Assembly (NCBI RefSeq): GCF_046530675.1
Contig: NZ_CP172558.1
Location: forward strand, 1,364,001-1,428,000
DNA length: 64,000 nucleotides
Reading direction: 5' to 3'
DNA from: Chitinibacter sp046530675
GTDB lineage: Bacteria > Pseudomonadota > Gammaproteobacteria > Burkholderiales > Chitinibacteraceae
In this document: positions 17,892 to 26,202 of the stretch, piece after piece
How positions within the stretch are numbered: the stretch's first letter is position 1
Layout: every line of letters begins with the position of its first letter
The notes under the pieces: model-generated
The model's input: only the letters and a program-made list of their open reading frames with translations
Databases searched by the model: none
Told to the model about the DNA's origin: nothing
Program-made: the position numbers and the translations under genes

Positions 17892-19195
17892 TTGAAAGAT
17901 TGAAAAAAATAAGCCTTGAAAATGCGTTTGTAGTGAGTCTGCTCGTTTCTCCGGTGTTGTTGTTTTCTGTGGCGGGCTGGATGACGAGGATTACCGTCGT
18001 CTGTTTTCTGCTGGCACTGGCCGTGATCCATAAAAACCGCGAGCAAGTCATTGTTAGCCCGCCAGTTAGTACCGATGCAAAATGGTTGTGCCTCGCTTTG
18101 ATCTTGCCCTTGTGTAGTGTGTTATTGGGGCAGTTGTTCAGCGGGCGCTTTATGGCCAGCAGTTTTGACAGCCCGATGCATATTATTATTTGTATTGGAG
18201 TTATGCTGGCGATGTTGTCGACGCATTCGCGCGTGGTGGAATGGTTAAGCCATGCTTTGCCACTGACTTTATTGATTGCATGGCTGACGGTGTTGATTAT
18301 GCCGGGAACGGTATGGGGAGGGCGTGTTCATACTAAATCGCTCGATCCGTTGGCATTTGGCAGCCTAGCGTTGACATTCGGTTTATTGAGTCTGATTTCG
18401 ATCAAGCTGCATACGAATCGATCCAGAATGCTGCTGCTCTATAAACTGCTGGGGTTTGCTTTGGGTGTTTACCTGTCGATCATTTCCGGCAGCCGCACGG
18501 GCTGGTTGGCTTTGCCATTGGTGGCACTAATCTGGTTGTATGGCGAACGGCTCCGTTTTACCTGGCGCTATAAATTGTTGTCTTTGCTATGTGTGCTAGG
18601 TTTTATGGCAGGGAGTTATCTGTTTTCCGCAACAGTGCAGAAGCGTGTCGATATTGGTGTAAAAGAAGTTGCCCAGTACCAATGGAATCCGATTGAAAGC
18701 CCGTATGGTGGCGGCTCGGTAGGGTATCGAATTTCATTTATCCGGATTGCCTACTTTTTATTAGAGCAACAGCCGCTAAGCGGTTGGGGGCAAGATGGCG
18801 ACTGGAAGTCGGTAACCAATGATCCTGCGCTGGCATTTGCCGATGACGGCGTTAAAAAGATGGCGCTTTTTGCTGGTTTTCACAATGAAATCACTGCGAA
18901 AATGGTTGAGTCTGGTATTTGGGGTTTGATTTCAAGTGTGGCGATGTTTCTGATTCCAGGCCTGTTTTTCATCAGAAAAATGTACAGCGATAGCCCGCGG
19001 CAGCGTAATGTCGCATTAATGGGAATGGCGTTTTTACTGTGTCAATTCGTCAGCAGCTGGAGTATGGAGCTGACCAATCTGCGTTATGCAGCCTCATTTT
19101 TTGGCCTGATGATCGCGATCTTTGCAGGACAAATTCTGTATTACGCCCATCATGAAGCGATGATCAATTCCAAGGATAAACTGAATGAAACCTGA
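17888..19195 (+). CDS. O-antigen ligase-like polytopic membrane protein (WaaL family)
   Basis: A 435-residue protein with about ten to twelve hydrophobic segments and a large periplasmic loop after residue 240, the layout of the O-antigen ligase/polymerase superfamily. The motif SGSRTGWLALPL matches the conserved SRTG-W motif, and HNEIT in the loop is the place of the catalytic histidine in WaaL. It starts with GTG overlapping the stop of the acetyltransferase gene and runs 11 bases into the next gene. It could be a ligase attaching O-chain to lipid A core, or a Wzy-like polymerase. Confidence 0.8.
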   Translation: MIERLKKISLENAFVVSLLVSPVLLFSVAGWMTRITVVCFLLALAVIHKNREQVIVSPPVSTDAKWLCLALILPLCSVLLGQLFSGRFMASSFDSPMHIIICIGVMLAMLSTHSRVVEWLSHALPLTLLIAWLTVLIMPGTVWGGRVHTKSLDPLAFGSLALTFGLLSLISIKLHTNRSRMLLLYKLLGFALGVYLSIISGSRTGWLALPLVALIWLYGERLRFTWRYKLLSLLCVLGFMAGSYLFSATVQKRVDIGVKEVAQYQWNPIESPYGGGSVGYRISFIRIAYFLLEQQPLSGWGQDGDWKSVTNDPALAFADDGVKKMALFAGFHNEITAKMVESGIWGLISSVAMFLIPGLFFIRKMYSDSPRQRNVALMGMAFLLCQFVSSWSMELTNLRYAASFFGLMIAIFAGQILYYAHHEAMINSKDKLNET

Positions 19196-20018
19196 AAAGT
19201 ATGCCATTACTTTTGCCTGCTATAACCAGGTCGAATACACCAAAAAATGCATCGCCAGCATGATTGCGCATGGTGTTGATTTGAGTCGTCTGGCGATTGT
19301 CGATAATGCCTCGTCGGATGAAACCCGCGCCTATCTTGAAACTTTACCATTGGGTGCGTTGATTTTAAATCAGGATAATCTGGGTTGCGGCGTCGCCTGG
19401 AATCAGGGTGCTTTGGCCTTGCAGGCCGAGTGGACCATCGTGATGAACAACGATGTACTCGTCAGCGCGAACTGGATTGAAAACCTGATTGAAACTGCCG
19501 AAAAGCACAATCTGAAAGTGATTTCTCCTGCGCTAATTGAGGGTGAACTCGATTATGATTTCGAAGCATTTTCTGCTGAAGCCAGCAGCAAAATGAAAGA
19601 CGCGTTGCGCTTGGGCGGACGGCATGCGGTTTGTATGGCAATTCATCGGTCGGTTTGGATGGATGTGGGTTATTTCCAGCCGGTGCCCAAGCTACTTGGC
19701 TATGAAGACACGCTGTTTTTCCACGAGGTCGCCAAAGCCGGTATTGCTGTTGGTATGACCGGCGCTTCATGGCTGCATCACTACGGTTCGATGACGCTGA
19801 GCCTGCTGAAACAGGAAAGAGGTTTGTCGCAAAAAGCCGGTCTGGGCTCGCGTTATAATTACAAACTGCTCAATCAAAGTTGGCTGGCCAGAAAGATCGG
19901 TAAACTCAAACGCAAAAAGCAGCTCAAGGCGTGGAAAGAGGCGGAATTGCAGCAATATGGCATGACCATGCATGGCGTGCGCGAGCATGGCGATTTTGTC
20001 TGGGTTGCGAATATTTGA
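19185..20018 (+). CDS. Glycosyltransferase family 2 (rhamnosyltransferase-like)
   Basis: A 277-residue GT-A glycosyltransferase. It opens YAITFACYNQVEYTKKCI, followed by LAIVDNASSDETRAYLE, NLGCGVAWNQG, the metal-binding WTIVMNNDVLVS, and GYEDTLFFHEVAKAGI. This layout resembles WbbL/RfbN-type enzymes with a basic C-terminal tail (KLKRKKQLKAWKEAELQ) that may contact the membrane. It overlaps the O-antigen-ligase-like gene by 11 bases and closes the LPS gene run. The sugar it transfers is unknown. Confidence 0.83.
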   Translation: MKPEKYAITFACYNQVEYTKKCIASMIAHGVDLSRLAIVDNASSDETRAYLETLPLGALILNQDNLGCGVAWNQGALALQAEWTIVMNNDVLVSANWIENLIETAEKHNLKVISPALIEGELDYDFEAFSAEASSKMKDALRLGGRHAVCMAIHRSVWMDVGYFQPVPKLLGYEDTLFFHEVAKAGIAVGMTGASWLHHYGSMTLSLLKQERGLSQKAGLGSRYNYKLLNQSWLARKIGKLKRKKQLKAWKEAELQQYGMTMHGVREHGDFVWVANI

Positions 20019-20069
20019 TTGCGGCATAAAGCCGTCCCATCCGGTTCAGTATTCATAAAAGGTTTTTTA

Positions 20070-21203
20070 ATGCACTCCGATTCTGTCGGCATTGTCACTC
20101 CGCAAAAATTCGTTTTCGAAGACCCGATCACGCTCTCATCCGGCGCGGTTTTGCCGCGTTACGAGCTGATGGTCGAAACCTATGGCACGCTCAATGCCGA
20201 TAAATCGAATGCCATCCTGATTTGTCATGCGCTGTCTGGCCATCATCATGTCGCCGGCAAGCATAGCGACACCGATAAGGCCGCTGGCTGGTGGGACAAT
20301 ATGGTGGGCCCCGGCAAGCCGATTGATACCAACAAATTCTTTGTGATTGGCCTCAATAACCTCGGTGGTTGCCACGGCTCGACCGGGCCGTCGAGTATCA
20401 ACCCCGAAACCGGTGCGCCGTATGGCTCGGCTTTTCCGGTGGTGCTGGTGCGTGACTGGGTTGAAACGCAGGCGCGCTTGGCTGATCGCTTGGGGATTAA
20501 GCAGTTCGCTGCGATTATCGGCGGCAGCCTGGGCGGCATGCAGGCGCTGCGCTGGTCGATCACGTATCCCGAGCGAGTTCGACATGCTTTGGTGATTGCG
20601 TCGGCGCCGAAATTAACCGCGCAGAATATTGCGTTTAATGATGTGGCGCGTCAGGCCATCATTACCGACCCCGAATTTCACGGTGGCGATTTTTACCAGC
20701 ATGGCGTCGTGCCACGTCGCGGCCTGCGTTTAGCGCGCATGCTCGGCCATATCACCTATTTGTCCGACGACGGCATGGGTGAAAAATTTGGCCGCTTGCT
20801 GCGGAGCGGCGAATATAAATACGGCTTTGACGTTGAGTTCGAAATTGAATCGTACCTGCGCTATCAAGGCGATAAATTCTCGACGATGTTCGACGCCAAT
20901 ACTTATTTGCTGATGACCAAGGCGCTCGATTATTTCGATCCTGCGCGTCACTACGGCGGCAGTTTGGCCGAAGCAATGCGTCAGGCGCAGGCGAAATTCC
21001 TCGTCGTGTCGTTCACGTCCGACTGGCGTTTTGCTCCATCGCGTTCACGCGAGATTGTGAAGGCGCTGCTCGATGCAGATCGCACCGTGTCGTATGCCGA
21101 AATCGAGTCGCAGCACGGCCACGATGCCTTCCTGATGGAAGATGCGCCGTATATGGCGGTGATGCGGGCTTATTTGAATAATATTGCTGCGGAGATTGCG
21201 TGA
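20070..21203 (+). CDS. metX: MetX, homoserine O-acyltransferase
   Basis: Alpha/beta-hydrolase that acylates homoserine for methionine synthesis. The 377-residue protein has GLNNLGGCHGSTGPSS, the nucleophile elbow GGSLGGMQALRW (catalytic Ser), the acid SFTSDWRFAPSRS and the histidine stretch ESQHGHDAFLM. Whether the acyl donor is acetyl- or succinyl-CoA is not clear from sequence; many proteobacterial MetX use succinyl-CoA. Start is ATG 20070, following an AAAAGG Shine-Dalgarno. The end overlaps a micro-ORF (TGATG) that copies the metX tail, and metW follows, the usual pair. Confidence 0.95.
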   Translation: MHSDSVGIVTPQKFVFEDPITLSSGAVLPRYELMVETYGTLNADKSNAILICHALSGHHHVAGKHSDTDKAAGWWDNMVGPGKPIDTNKFFVIGLNNLGGCHGSTGPSSINPETGAPYGSAFPVVLVRDWVETQARLADRLGIKQFAAIIGGSLGGMQALRWSITYPERVRHALVIASAPKLTAQNIAFNDVARQAIITDPEFHGGDFYQHGVVPRRGLRLARMLGHITYLSDDGMGEKFGRLLRSGEYKYGFDVEFEIESYLRYQGDKFSTMFDANTYLLMTKALDYFDPARHYGGSLAEAMRQAQAKFLVVSFTSDWRFAPSRSREIVKALLDADRTVSYAEIESQHGHDAFLMEDAPYMAVMRAYLNNIAAEIA

Positions 21204-21316
21204 TGATGGCTTCATTTCAATGTTCGCAGGATGTGATGGAAAATTCGCCGTATATGGCGGTGATGCGCGGATGTCTAGGTGGCATGTTGAATAATGTGGC
21301 GAAGGAGATTGCGTAA
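21203..21316 (+). other. Micro-ORF derived from a duplicated metX 3' end (37 codons)
   Basis: Between metX and metW lies a short frame whose ATG overlaps the metX stop (TGATG) and whose TAA overlaps the metW ATG (TAATG). Its predicted peptide ends SPYMAVMRGCLGGMLNNVAKEIA. The metX product ends APYMAVMRAYLNNIAAEIA, so the copy matches apart from a three-residue insertion and a few changes. The DNA copy runs about 21240-21313 against 21143-21200. It may be translated simply to keep metX and metW coupled, or be a duplication scar. No function is claimed. Confidence 0.6.
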
Positions 21317-21912
21317 TGGCCAGTCACAACACCCTCCGCCCCGATTTAAAACACATTGCGGATCAGATCAAACCTGGCTCACGCGTGCTGGACTTGGGCT
21401 GTGCCGACGGCGAATTGCTCGCGTGGCTGCAAGCCAATAAAGTCGTGCGCGGCATCGGCGTCGATGTTGATGTCATGTCGATTGTCGCTTGCGTGGAAAA
21501 AGGCCTGAATGTGATTCAGGCCGATATGGAAAGCGGCTTGCAAAGCTTTGAAGATGACAGTTTTGATTATGTCGTGCTCTCGCTCACCATTCAGGCGATG
21601 CACAATATCGAGCTGATCCTGCAGGAAATGCTGCGCGTCGGCAAAGTCGGCCTTGTCACCTTCCCGAACTTTGGCTTCTGGGAAAACCGCTGGCAAATCC
21701 TGCTTGGCCGCATGCCGGTCTCCGAGACGATTCCGTACGAGTGGTATAACACGCCGAATATTCACTTCTGCACGGTCAACGATTTCGATCGTTTGCTTGG
21801 CAAGATGGGCATGAAAGTCGACAAACAAGTCGTACTGCATCAGGGGGAAACCGTCGATTTCTTGCCGAATTTGTTTGGTAGTTTGGCGCTGGTGCAGTTC
21901 AGTCAGACGTAG
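21316..21912 (+). CDS. metW: MetW, methionine biosynthesis methyltransferase-like protein
   Basis: A 198-residue class I SAM-methyltransferase-fold protein. The SAM motif SRVLDLGCADGELLAWL lies near residue 22, followed by GIGVDVDVMSIVACVEKGLNVIQAD and the post-motif LSLTIQAMHN. MetW is almost always next to metX in proteobacteria and is needed for, or stimulates, homoserine acylation by MetX. Here the ATG overlaps the stop of the micro-ORF, keeping the metX-metW unit translationally continuous. Confidence 0.95.
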   Translation: MASHNTLRPDLKHIADQIKPGSRVLDLGCADGELLAWLQANKVVRGIGVDVDVMSIVACVEKGLNVIQADMESGLQSFEDDSFDYVVLSLTIQAMHNIELILQEMLRVGKVGLVTFPNFGFWENRWQILLGRMPVSETIPYEWYNTPNIHFCTVNDFDRLLGKMGMKVDKQVVLHQGETVDFLPNLFGSLALVQFSQT

Positions 21913-21996
21913 GGTGGGTTAGGCCGCATTCATATTGCGTTGATTTACATTGTGTGTCGGCCGCATACCCATCTGCTGAGTACTCGCAATACCTGA

Positions 21997-22048
21997 TTGG
22001 AGTATTACTCTGTAGATCATACGATGAGCTTTTTGCAGGGCAATACCC
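21997..22048. repeat. GGGTATTGC-family repeat with both arms
   Basis: TTGGAGTATTACTCTGTAG at 21997-22015 faces GGGCAATACCC at 22038-22048, giving an imperfect stem-loop of about 52 bases. The left arm is a variant of the core at 15228 and 26710. The right edge runs straight into the AAGGA Shine-Dalgarno of the oxidoreductase gene, so the element forms most of that gene's leader. No other signal was seen in the 148-base gap. Confidence 0.55.
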
Positions 22049-22060
22049 TAAGGAATAAGC

Positions 22061-23020
22061 ATGGTTCGTTTTGGCATCATCGGCACTGGCGGTATCGCGC
22101 AGCGTTTTGTCGCAGGGCTTGAGCACGTTGCTGATGCGCAAGCTGTCGCGGTTTTTAACCGTAGCACCAGCAAAGCCAGTCAATTCGCCACCGCCAACGA
22201 CATACCCCATGTTTATGAATCAATCGAAACGCTGCTCGCCAGCAATGTCGATGCCGTCTATATTGCCACTCCGCATCCCAGCCACGCAGCACTGAGTATC
22301 GCTGCGCTCAAAGCAGGCAAAGCGGTGCTGTGTGAAAAACCGGCCGCAACCAGCCTGACCGATTTCGATGCCGTGACCGCCGTCGCACGTGAAACCGGGC
22401 GGCTGTATATGGAAGCGATGAAGCCGCCATTTTTCCCGCTGTATCAGTTGATCCGCGAGCGCATTGTCGCAGGCGCGATTGGCGAAGTGCGCTTTGTTCG
22501 CGCTGGCTTTGCGAACCCCGGTTTACCGGAAGGCCATGCCGTGCTCAACCCAGCTTTGGCGGGTGGCGGCTTGCTGGATATTGGCATTTACTCATCGTTT
22601 CTCGCTGTTGATTGGCTGGGCGCTGCCGGTGAAATTCAAACCTTGGGGCGAATCGGTACGAGCGGCGTTGATACTTTTGCGAGCCTGAATGTCCAGCACG
22701 AGCGCGGCATTAGCCAGCTCTATTGCGGGCTTGACATTGCTGGTAGTGGCGAGGCCTTGATCGGCGGTAGCGCGGGCTATGTGATCATCCACGATAAATG
22801 GTGGAATCCGGCCAAAGCCACGCTGGTCAATGCGGCGGGCGAGCGCGAAGAATTGGCGATTGTGCCAATCGGCTCGGGGCTGAATTACGAAACCGCGCAC
22901 TTTTGCGAGCTGCTGCGCGCGGGTGAGCTGGAAAGCCCAATCATGAGCCACGCCAAAACGCGCACAGCTTTGGCGATGACTTTACATGCACGAGATACAT
23001 TGCTGGGTATTGCTCAGTAA
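22061..23020 (+). CDS. Gfo/Idh/MocA-family oxidoreductase
   Basis: A 319-residue NAD(P)-dependent oxidoreductase. The N-terminal Rossmann fold opens FGIIGTGGIAQRFV. Then come the family landmark CEKPAATSLTDF, where the lysine is the catalytic residue of the EKP motif, and the C-terminal sheet domain with GGGLLDIGIYSSF. Substrates in the family include sugars, inositols and dihydrodiols; nothing here fixes which. AAGGA precedes the ATG. The last codons (GIAQ, stop) lie within a palindromic repeat, so the repeat supplies the C-terminus. Confidence 0.87.
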   Translation: MVRFGIIGTGGIAQRFVAGLEHVADAQAVAVFNRSTSKASQFATANDIPHVYESIETLLASNVDAVYIATPHPSHAALSIAALKAGKAVLCEKPAATSLTDFDAVTAVARETGRLYMEAMKPPFFPLYQLIRERIVAGAIGEVRFVRAGFANPGLPEGHAVLNPALAGGGLLDIGIYSSFLAVDWLGAAGEIQTLGRIGTSGVDTFASLNVQHERGISQLYCGLDIAGSGEALIGGSAGYVIIHDKWWNPAKATLVNAAGEREELAIVPIGSGLNYETAHFCELLRAGELESPIMSHAKTRTALAMTLHARDTLLGIAQ

Positions 23021-23054
23021 ATCAATATTGATCTAGTTTAGCGAGATATACCCC
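23005..23054. repeat. GGGTATTGC-family repeat overlapping a gene end
   Basis: GGGTATTGCTCAGTA at 23005-23019 encodes the last residues and stop of the oxidoreductase. It faces GAGATATACCCC at 23043-23054, which ends at the start codon of the next gene. The 50-base unit therefore fills the whole intergenic gap. It is the same family as the copies at 21997 and 26710. Confidence 0.5.
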
Positions 23055-23408
23055 ATGAAAGAGTTTCTGCTCGACGAGCGAATTATCAAAAAAGTGGCGC
23101 TAGGCCACGGCAGCTGCATCGCCAGCGACGAGATCACCATCGAAGGCTATCCGGTCGGGCTGATGTACCGTGAACAGCCAGTCAAAGATGGCGATTCCGG
23201 CTGGCGCTTTTTCTCGGGCACCGAAGATCAGAAATACTTAAACAACCCGAAAAACCACAGCGAATTCGATGTGAATGTCATCGCCAATTACGACAGCCAC
23301 ATCATTCCGCTACTCGCCTCACCGGTCGGTAGCGTGTTCGAGCGCTTTGTCAAAAGCGAGGATGATGATGAGTTCAAGCCGGTCACCGATTGGTCGCCGC
23401 TGGATTAG
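23055..23408 (+). CDS. DUF2185 (Imm33-like) domain protein
   Basis: A 117-residue soluble protein. The order of features, KVALGHGSCIASDEIT early, GYPVGLMYREQPVKDGDSGWRFFSGTED in the centre and a run ending HIIPLLASPVGSVFER, matches what I recall for DUF2185, grouped with immunity protein 33. In many genomes it occurs alone as a housekeeping-like orphan. No toxin gene lies next to it here, so an immunity role is not supported by context. The GC content is normal for the window. Confidence 0.7.
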   Translation: MKEFLLDERIIKKVALGHGSCIASDEITIEGYPVGLMYREQPVKDGDSGWRFFSGTEDQKYLNNPKNHSEFDVNVIANYDSHIIPLLASPVGSVFERFVKSEDDDEFKPVTDWSPLD

Positions 23409-23431
23409 TATTTATTTTTTAGGGGTTGTTA

Positions 23432-24358
23432 GTGATTTATATTAATAAAATTGTATTGTGTGGTTTATTTTTTAGTGCATATCTGTCTGCTTTTGCAACT
23501 GATCTGCCGAGTGATTTTACTTTTTCATTTAAACCATCGCTGACGAAAAAAGTGATAATTTCTACTAATTCAGAAAAAGTTAAAAATGTAAATGGTGGAC
23601 CCAGTGTAACCGATGTTGTAAATAGTGTGATTGAAGGAAAATTTACCTCCATAGATAATGGGTACATATTTTCAAGCAAATTAATCAAGGCTAATCTATC
23701 TAAAAATGGCAAGTCTGTTGATGATGTAATATTGAAGTCTTTAACTGATTTGGTCGTAGATTATAAAATTGCTAAAGACGGTACTGTTGAGGAAATCAAA
23801 GGATTTGATCGTGTAGAGATGAAGGTGCGCGATCTGGTGCCTGCAAGTGCGTTTGAAGCGATAAAGCTACTTATTTCTCAGGAAACTATGGCGGCCAAAG
23901 AAAAAGAAGAATGGAATGGACGTTACGCTGGCTTTTCCGGTGAAAAATTTAGGATTGGTGATAATTTTAGCTTTGAAGTGCCATACACATTGCCGAATGG
24001 GTTAACTCTCAATTATTCAACAAATGTGAGATTTACCAAGTGGGAAGCTTGTCCAGCTGGTATGTGCGTGCGCATTGATATTGCGTACACAACAGATAAT
24101 GAAGCACTCTCCGATTTGGTAGATGGTGTTGCAAAAGATCTCAATACTCAGAATGATAATTCAATGGTTAAAGTTGCAATGAATAGTCAGGGGATAAGAG
24201 GCCACGCTAGCCGACTAATTGATCCGAAAACAATGATGATATTTTCTGAGCGATTGGAGCGAACATTCAATATTGAAGCGAATAGTACAAGTTCTGGAAA
24301 ACAAATTGTTTCAATGAAAGAAAACAAAGTTATTGATTACCAATATATTAGTGAGTGA
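23432..24358 (+). CDS. Secreted protein of unknown function, AT-rich gene
   Basis: A predicted 308-residue protein starting at GTG 23432, six bases after AGGGG; a TTG at 23426 would sit against that Shine-Dalgarno. An N-terminal hydrophobic run (LCGLFFSAYLSAFA) followed by ATDLP looks like a signal peptide. The mature part is rich in beta-type residues and has one close cysteine pair (ACPAGMC) near residue 208. I do not recognise the family. Codon use is far more AT rich than that of its neighbours, which suggests recent acquisition. The 3' end approaches the carboxypeptidase start within five bases. Confidence 0.7.
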   Translation: MIYINKIVLCGLFFSAYLSAFATDLPSDFTFSFKPSLTKKVIISTNSEKVKNVNGGPSVTDVVNSVIEGKFTSIDNGYIFSSKLIKANLSKNGKSVDDVILKSLTDLVVDYKIAKDGTVEEIKGFDRVEMKVRDLVPASAFEAIKLLISQETMAAKEKEEWNGRYAGFSGEKFRIGDNFSFEVPYTLPNGLTLNYSTNVRFTKWEACPAGMCVRIDIAYTTDNEALSDLVDGVAKDLNTQNDNSMVKVAMNSQGIRGHASRLIDPKTMMIFSERLERTFNIEANSTSSGKQIVSMKENKVIDYQYISE

Positions 24359-24362
24359 AACC

Positions 24363-25505
24363 ATGCTTCGAATTACGAGTAATTTTGATTCTGGTTCAAT
24401 TGAAGTTGTTGACGCGACCGATGCCGCCAATATCCGCCTGAAACTGCGCCCCGATAATGCGTCCGACTTTGCGCAGTGGTTTCATTTCCGTTTGAGCGGT
24501 GCGCGCGATGTTGATTGCACGCTGAAAATCGAAAATGCAGGGCAGAGTGCTTATCCTGATGGTTGGCCCGATTATCAGGCGGTGGCGTCGTATGACCGCG
24601 AAAACTGGTTTCGCGTCGAGACCGAATACGATGGCCAGACGCTGACGATCAAACACACGCCACATACCGATGTCATGTGGTTTGCTTATTTCGAGCCATA
24701 TAGCTGGGAGCGCCACCAGACTTTGATCGGTAATGCGATTACTGCCGCGCCGTGGGTGAAGCTTGAGCAACTGGGCGTGACGCCCGATGGCCATGAGTTT
24801 GACTTGCTGCGTATTGGCGTGCAAAAAGGCTATTACGGCATCAATAAAAAGAAAATCTGGATCACGGCGCGCCAGCATCCGGGCGAAAGCATGGCCGAGT
24901 GGTTTGTTGAGGGCTTGCTGGAAACGCTGCTTGATCCGCAAAACGCGATTGCGCGGGCGCTGCTGGAAAAATGCGTGTTTTACGTCGTGCCGAATATGAA
25001 CCCGGACGGCAGCGTGCGCGGTAATTTGCGTACCAATGCGCTGGGTGCAAACTTGAACCGTGAATGGCAAACGCCAAGTCTGGAGCGCAGCCCCGAAGTG
25101 TATTGGGTGCGCGAAAAAATGAAACAAGTCGGCGTCGATGCGTTTTTCGATATTCATGGCGACGAGAGCATTCCGCATAACTTCGTTGCCGGTTGCGAGA
25201 GCAATGAATCGTTCTCGTGCCGCCAGCATGATTTGCAGGAAGCGTTCAAAAAAGCGTGGCTGCTTGCCAGCCCCGATTTCCAGGTTGAACACGGCTATGA
25301 GGTCGGCAAATTCGGCCCGGAAACACTGACTTTGGGTACCAACTGGGTTGGCAACGAGTTCGATTGCCTCGCCTACACGGTGGAAATGCCATTTAAAGAC
25401 ACCGCCAATCGCCCGTTGCCCGAAGTGGGCTGGAATGGCGAGCGCTCAACGCAGCTGGGCAGCTCGTTGCTGACGGCTTTGTACGCGATTGTCGAGCAAA
25501 TCTGA
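24363..25505 (+). CDS. M14-family cytosolic zinc carboxypeptidase
   Basis: A 380-residue protein matching the bacterial relatives of cytosolic carboxypeptidases (CCP/AGBL-type). It begins with the N-terminal beta domain (NFDSGSIEVV, RPDNASDFAQWFHFRL). The zinc-binding motif is ARQHPGESMAEW (His and Glu), followed by NMNPDGSVRGNLRTNALGANLNREW with the substrate-binding Arg/Asn, DIHGDE with the third zinc ligand, and YTVEMPFKD with the catalytic Glu. There is no signal peptide. I used ATG 24363; a longer frame would overlap the preceding gene. Physiological substrates of the bacterial members are not known to me. Confidence 0.88.
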   Translation: MLRITSNFDSGSIEVVDATDAANIRLKLRPDNASDFAQWFHFRLSGARDVDCTLKIENAGQSAYPDGWPDYQAVASYDRENWFRVETEYDGQTLTIKHTPHTDVMWFAYFEPYSWERHQTLIGNAITAAPWVKLEQLGVTPDGHEFDLLRIGVQKGYYGINKKKIWITARQHPGESMAEWFVEGLLETLLDPQNAIARALLEKCVFYVVPNMNPDGSVRGNLRTNALGANLNREWQTPSLERSPEVYWVREKMKQVGVDAFFDIHGDESIPHNFVAGCESNESFSCRQHDLQEAFKKAWLLASPDFQVEHGYEVGKFGPETLTLGTNWVGNEFDCLAYTVEMPFKDTANRPLPEVGWNGERSTQLGSSLLTALYAIVEQI

Positions 25506-25677
25506 TTGGTTTGATTGATTTGGCCGCCGTGCAGCTGCTGCGCGGCGCACTGAGACGGTCTGCGCCCTGCCCGATATCAAGTGCTTTACCTTTGGTGACA
25601 CGAATTTGTAGTAATACCCTTGGCAAACCTGCACCGAAAGCGTACTTTGAAATGCCGTATTGCCTTGGAGTGTGACC

Positions 25678-26202
25678 ATGCTGAACCCGTTTGCCACGGA
25701 AACTGTCACCTTTGAAACGCCGGTGGCGATGCTGATCGCCTGCCATGACCGGGTAAGGCACTACGCGGCTTTGACCGAAACTTTGGTCAGCCACGTCGCG
25801 AAAAACGGTGCCGATGCCGCCGCGATTGCCGGGGCGTCGGCGATTTTGCGCTATTTTGACGTGGCAGCGCCTTTGCATCATCAGGACGAAGACGAAGATT
25901 TATTCCCCGCAATGCTGCCACTGGCTACACCCGAGCTGGCGCAGGCCATACGTGAAATCATGGCGGAGCACGACGAGCTGGGGCTGCTATGGCAGAAGGT
26001 TCGCGCGGCGCTGCTGGCCTTGGTCGCCGGCAATGATAATGAGCTGACGCCTGAGCTGGCCGCCGAATTTGCCCAGCGTTATCCGGCGCATGCGGCGCGT
26101 GAGGAAGACGAAATTTATCCCTACGCCAAAGCCCTGCTCAGTGCCGGGCAGCTGCACGAGCTGGGCACGAAAATGGCCGCAAGACGCGGCCAGAAGGTTT
26201 AG
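25678..26202 (+). CDS. Hemerythrin-like HHE domain protein
   Basis: A 174-residue four-helix protein with the metal-ligand pattern of hemerythrin HHE proteins: HDRVRHY near residue 23, HHQDEDEDLFP near 66, EHDELG near 98 and HAAREEDEIYPYA near 147. Such proteins bind a di-iron centre and act in oxygen or nitric oxide sensing, or in repair of iron centres. GGAG lies eight bases before the ATG. The 170-base gap upstream shows only weak inverted TTGGCA/TGCC pieces and no promoter I can defend. The gene ends four bases into the convergent chagasin-like gene. Confidence 0.85.
   Translation: MLNPFATETVTFETPVAMLIACHDRVRHYAALTETLVSHVAKNGADAAAIAGASAILRYFDVAAPLHHQDEDEDLFPAMLPLATPELAQAIREIMAEHDELGLLWQKVRAALLALVAGNDNELTPELAAEFAQRYPAHAAREEDEIYPYAKALLSAGQLHELGTKMAARRGQKV

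Noticed and set aside
23055..24358. Toxin-immunity cassette formed by the DUF2185 protein and the next gene
   Set aside because: The second gene encodes a secreted protein of periplasmic type with no nuclease, deaminase or secretion-system domain, and no delivery system is nearby.
24396..25292. 298-codon open frame opposite the M14 carboxypeptidase
   Set aside because: Entirely within the carboxypeptidase gene, which has intact catalytic motifs; no independent support.
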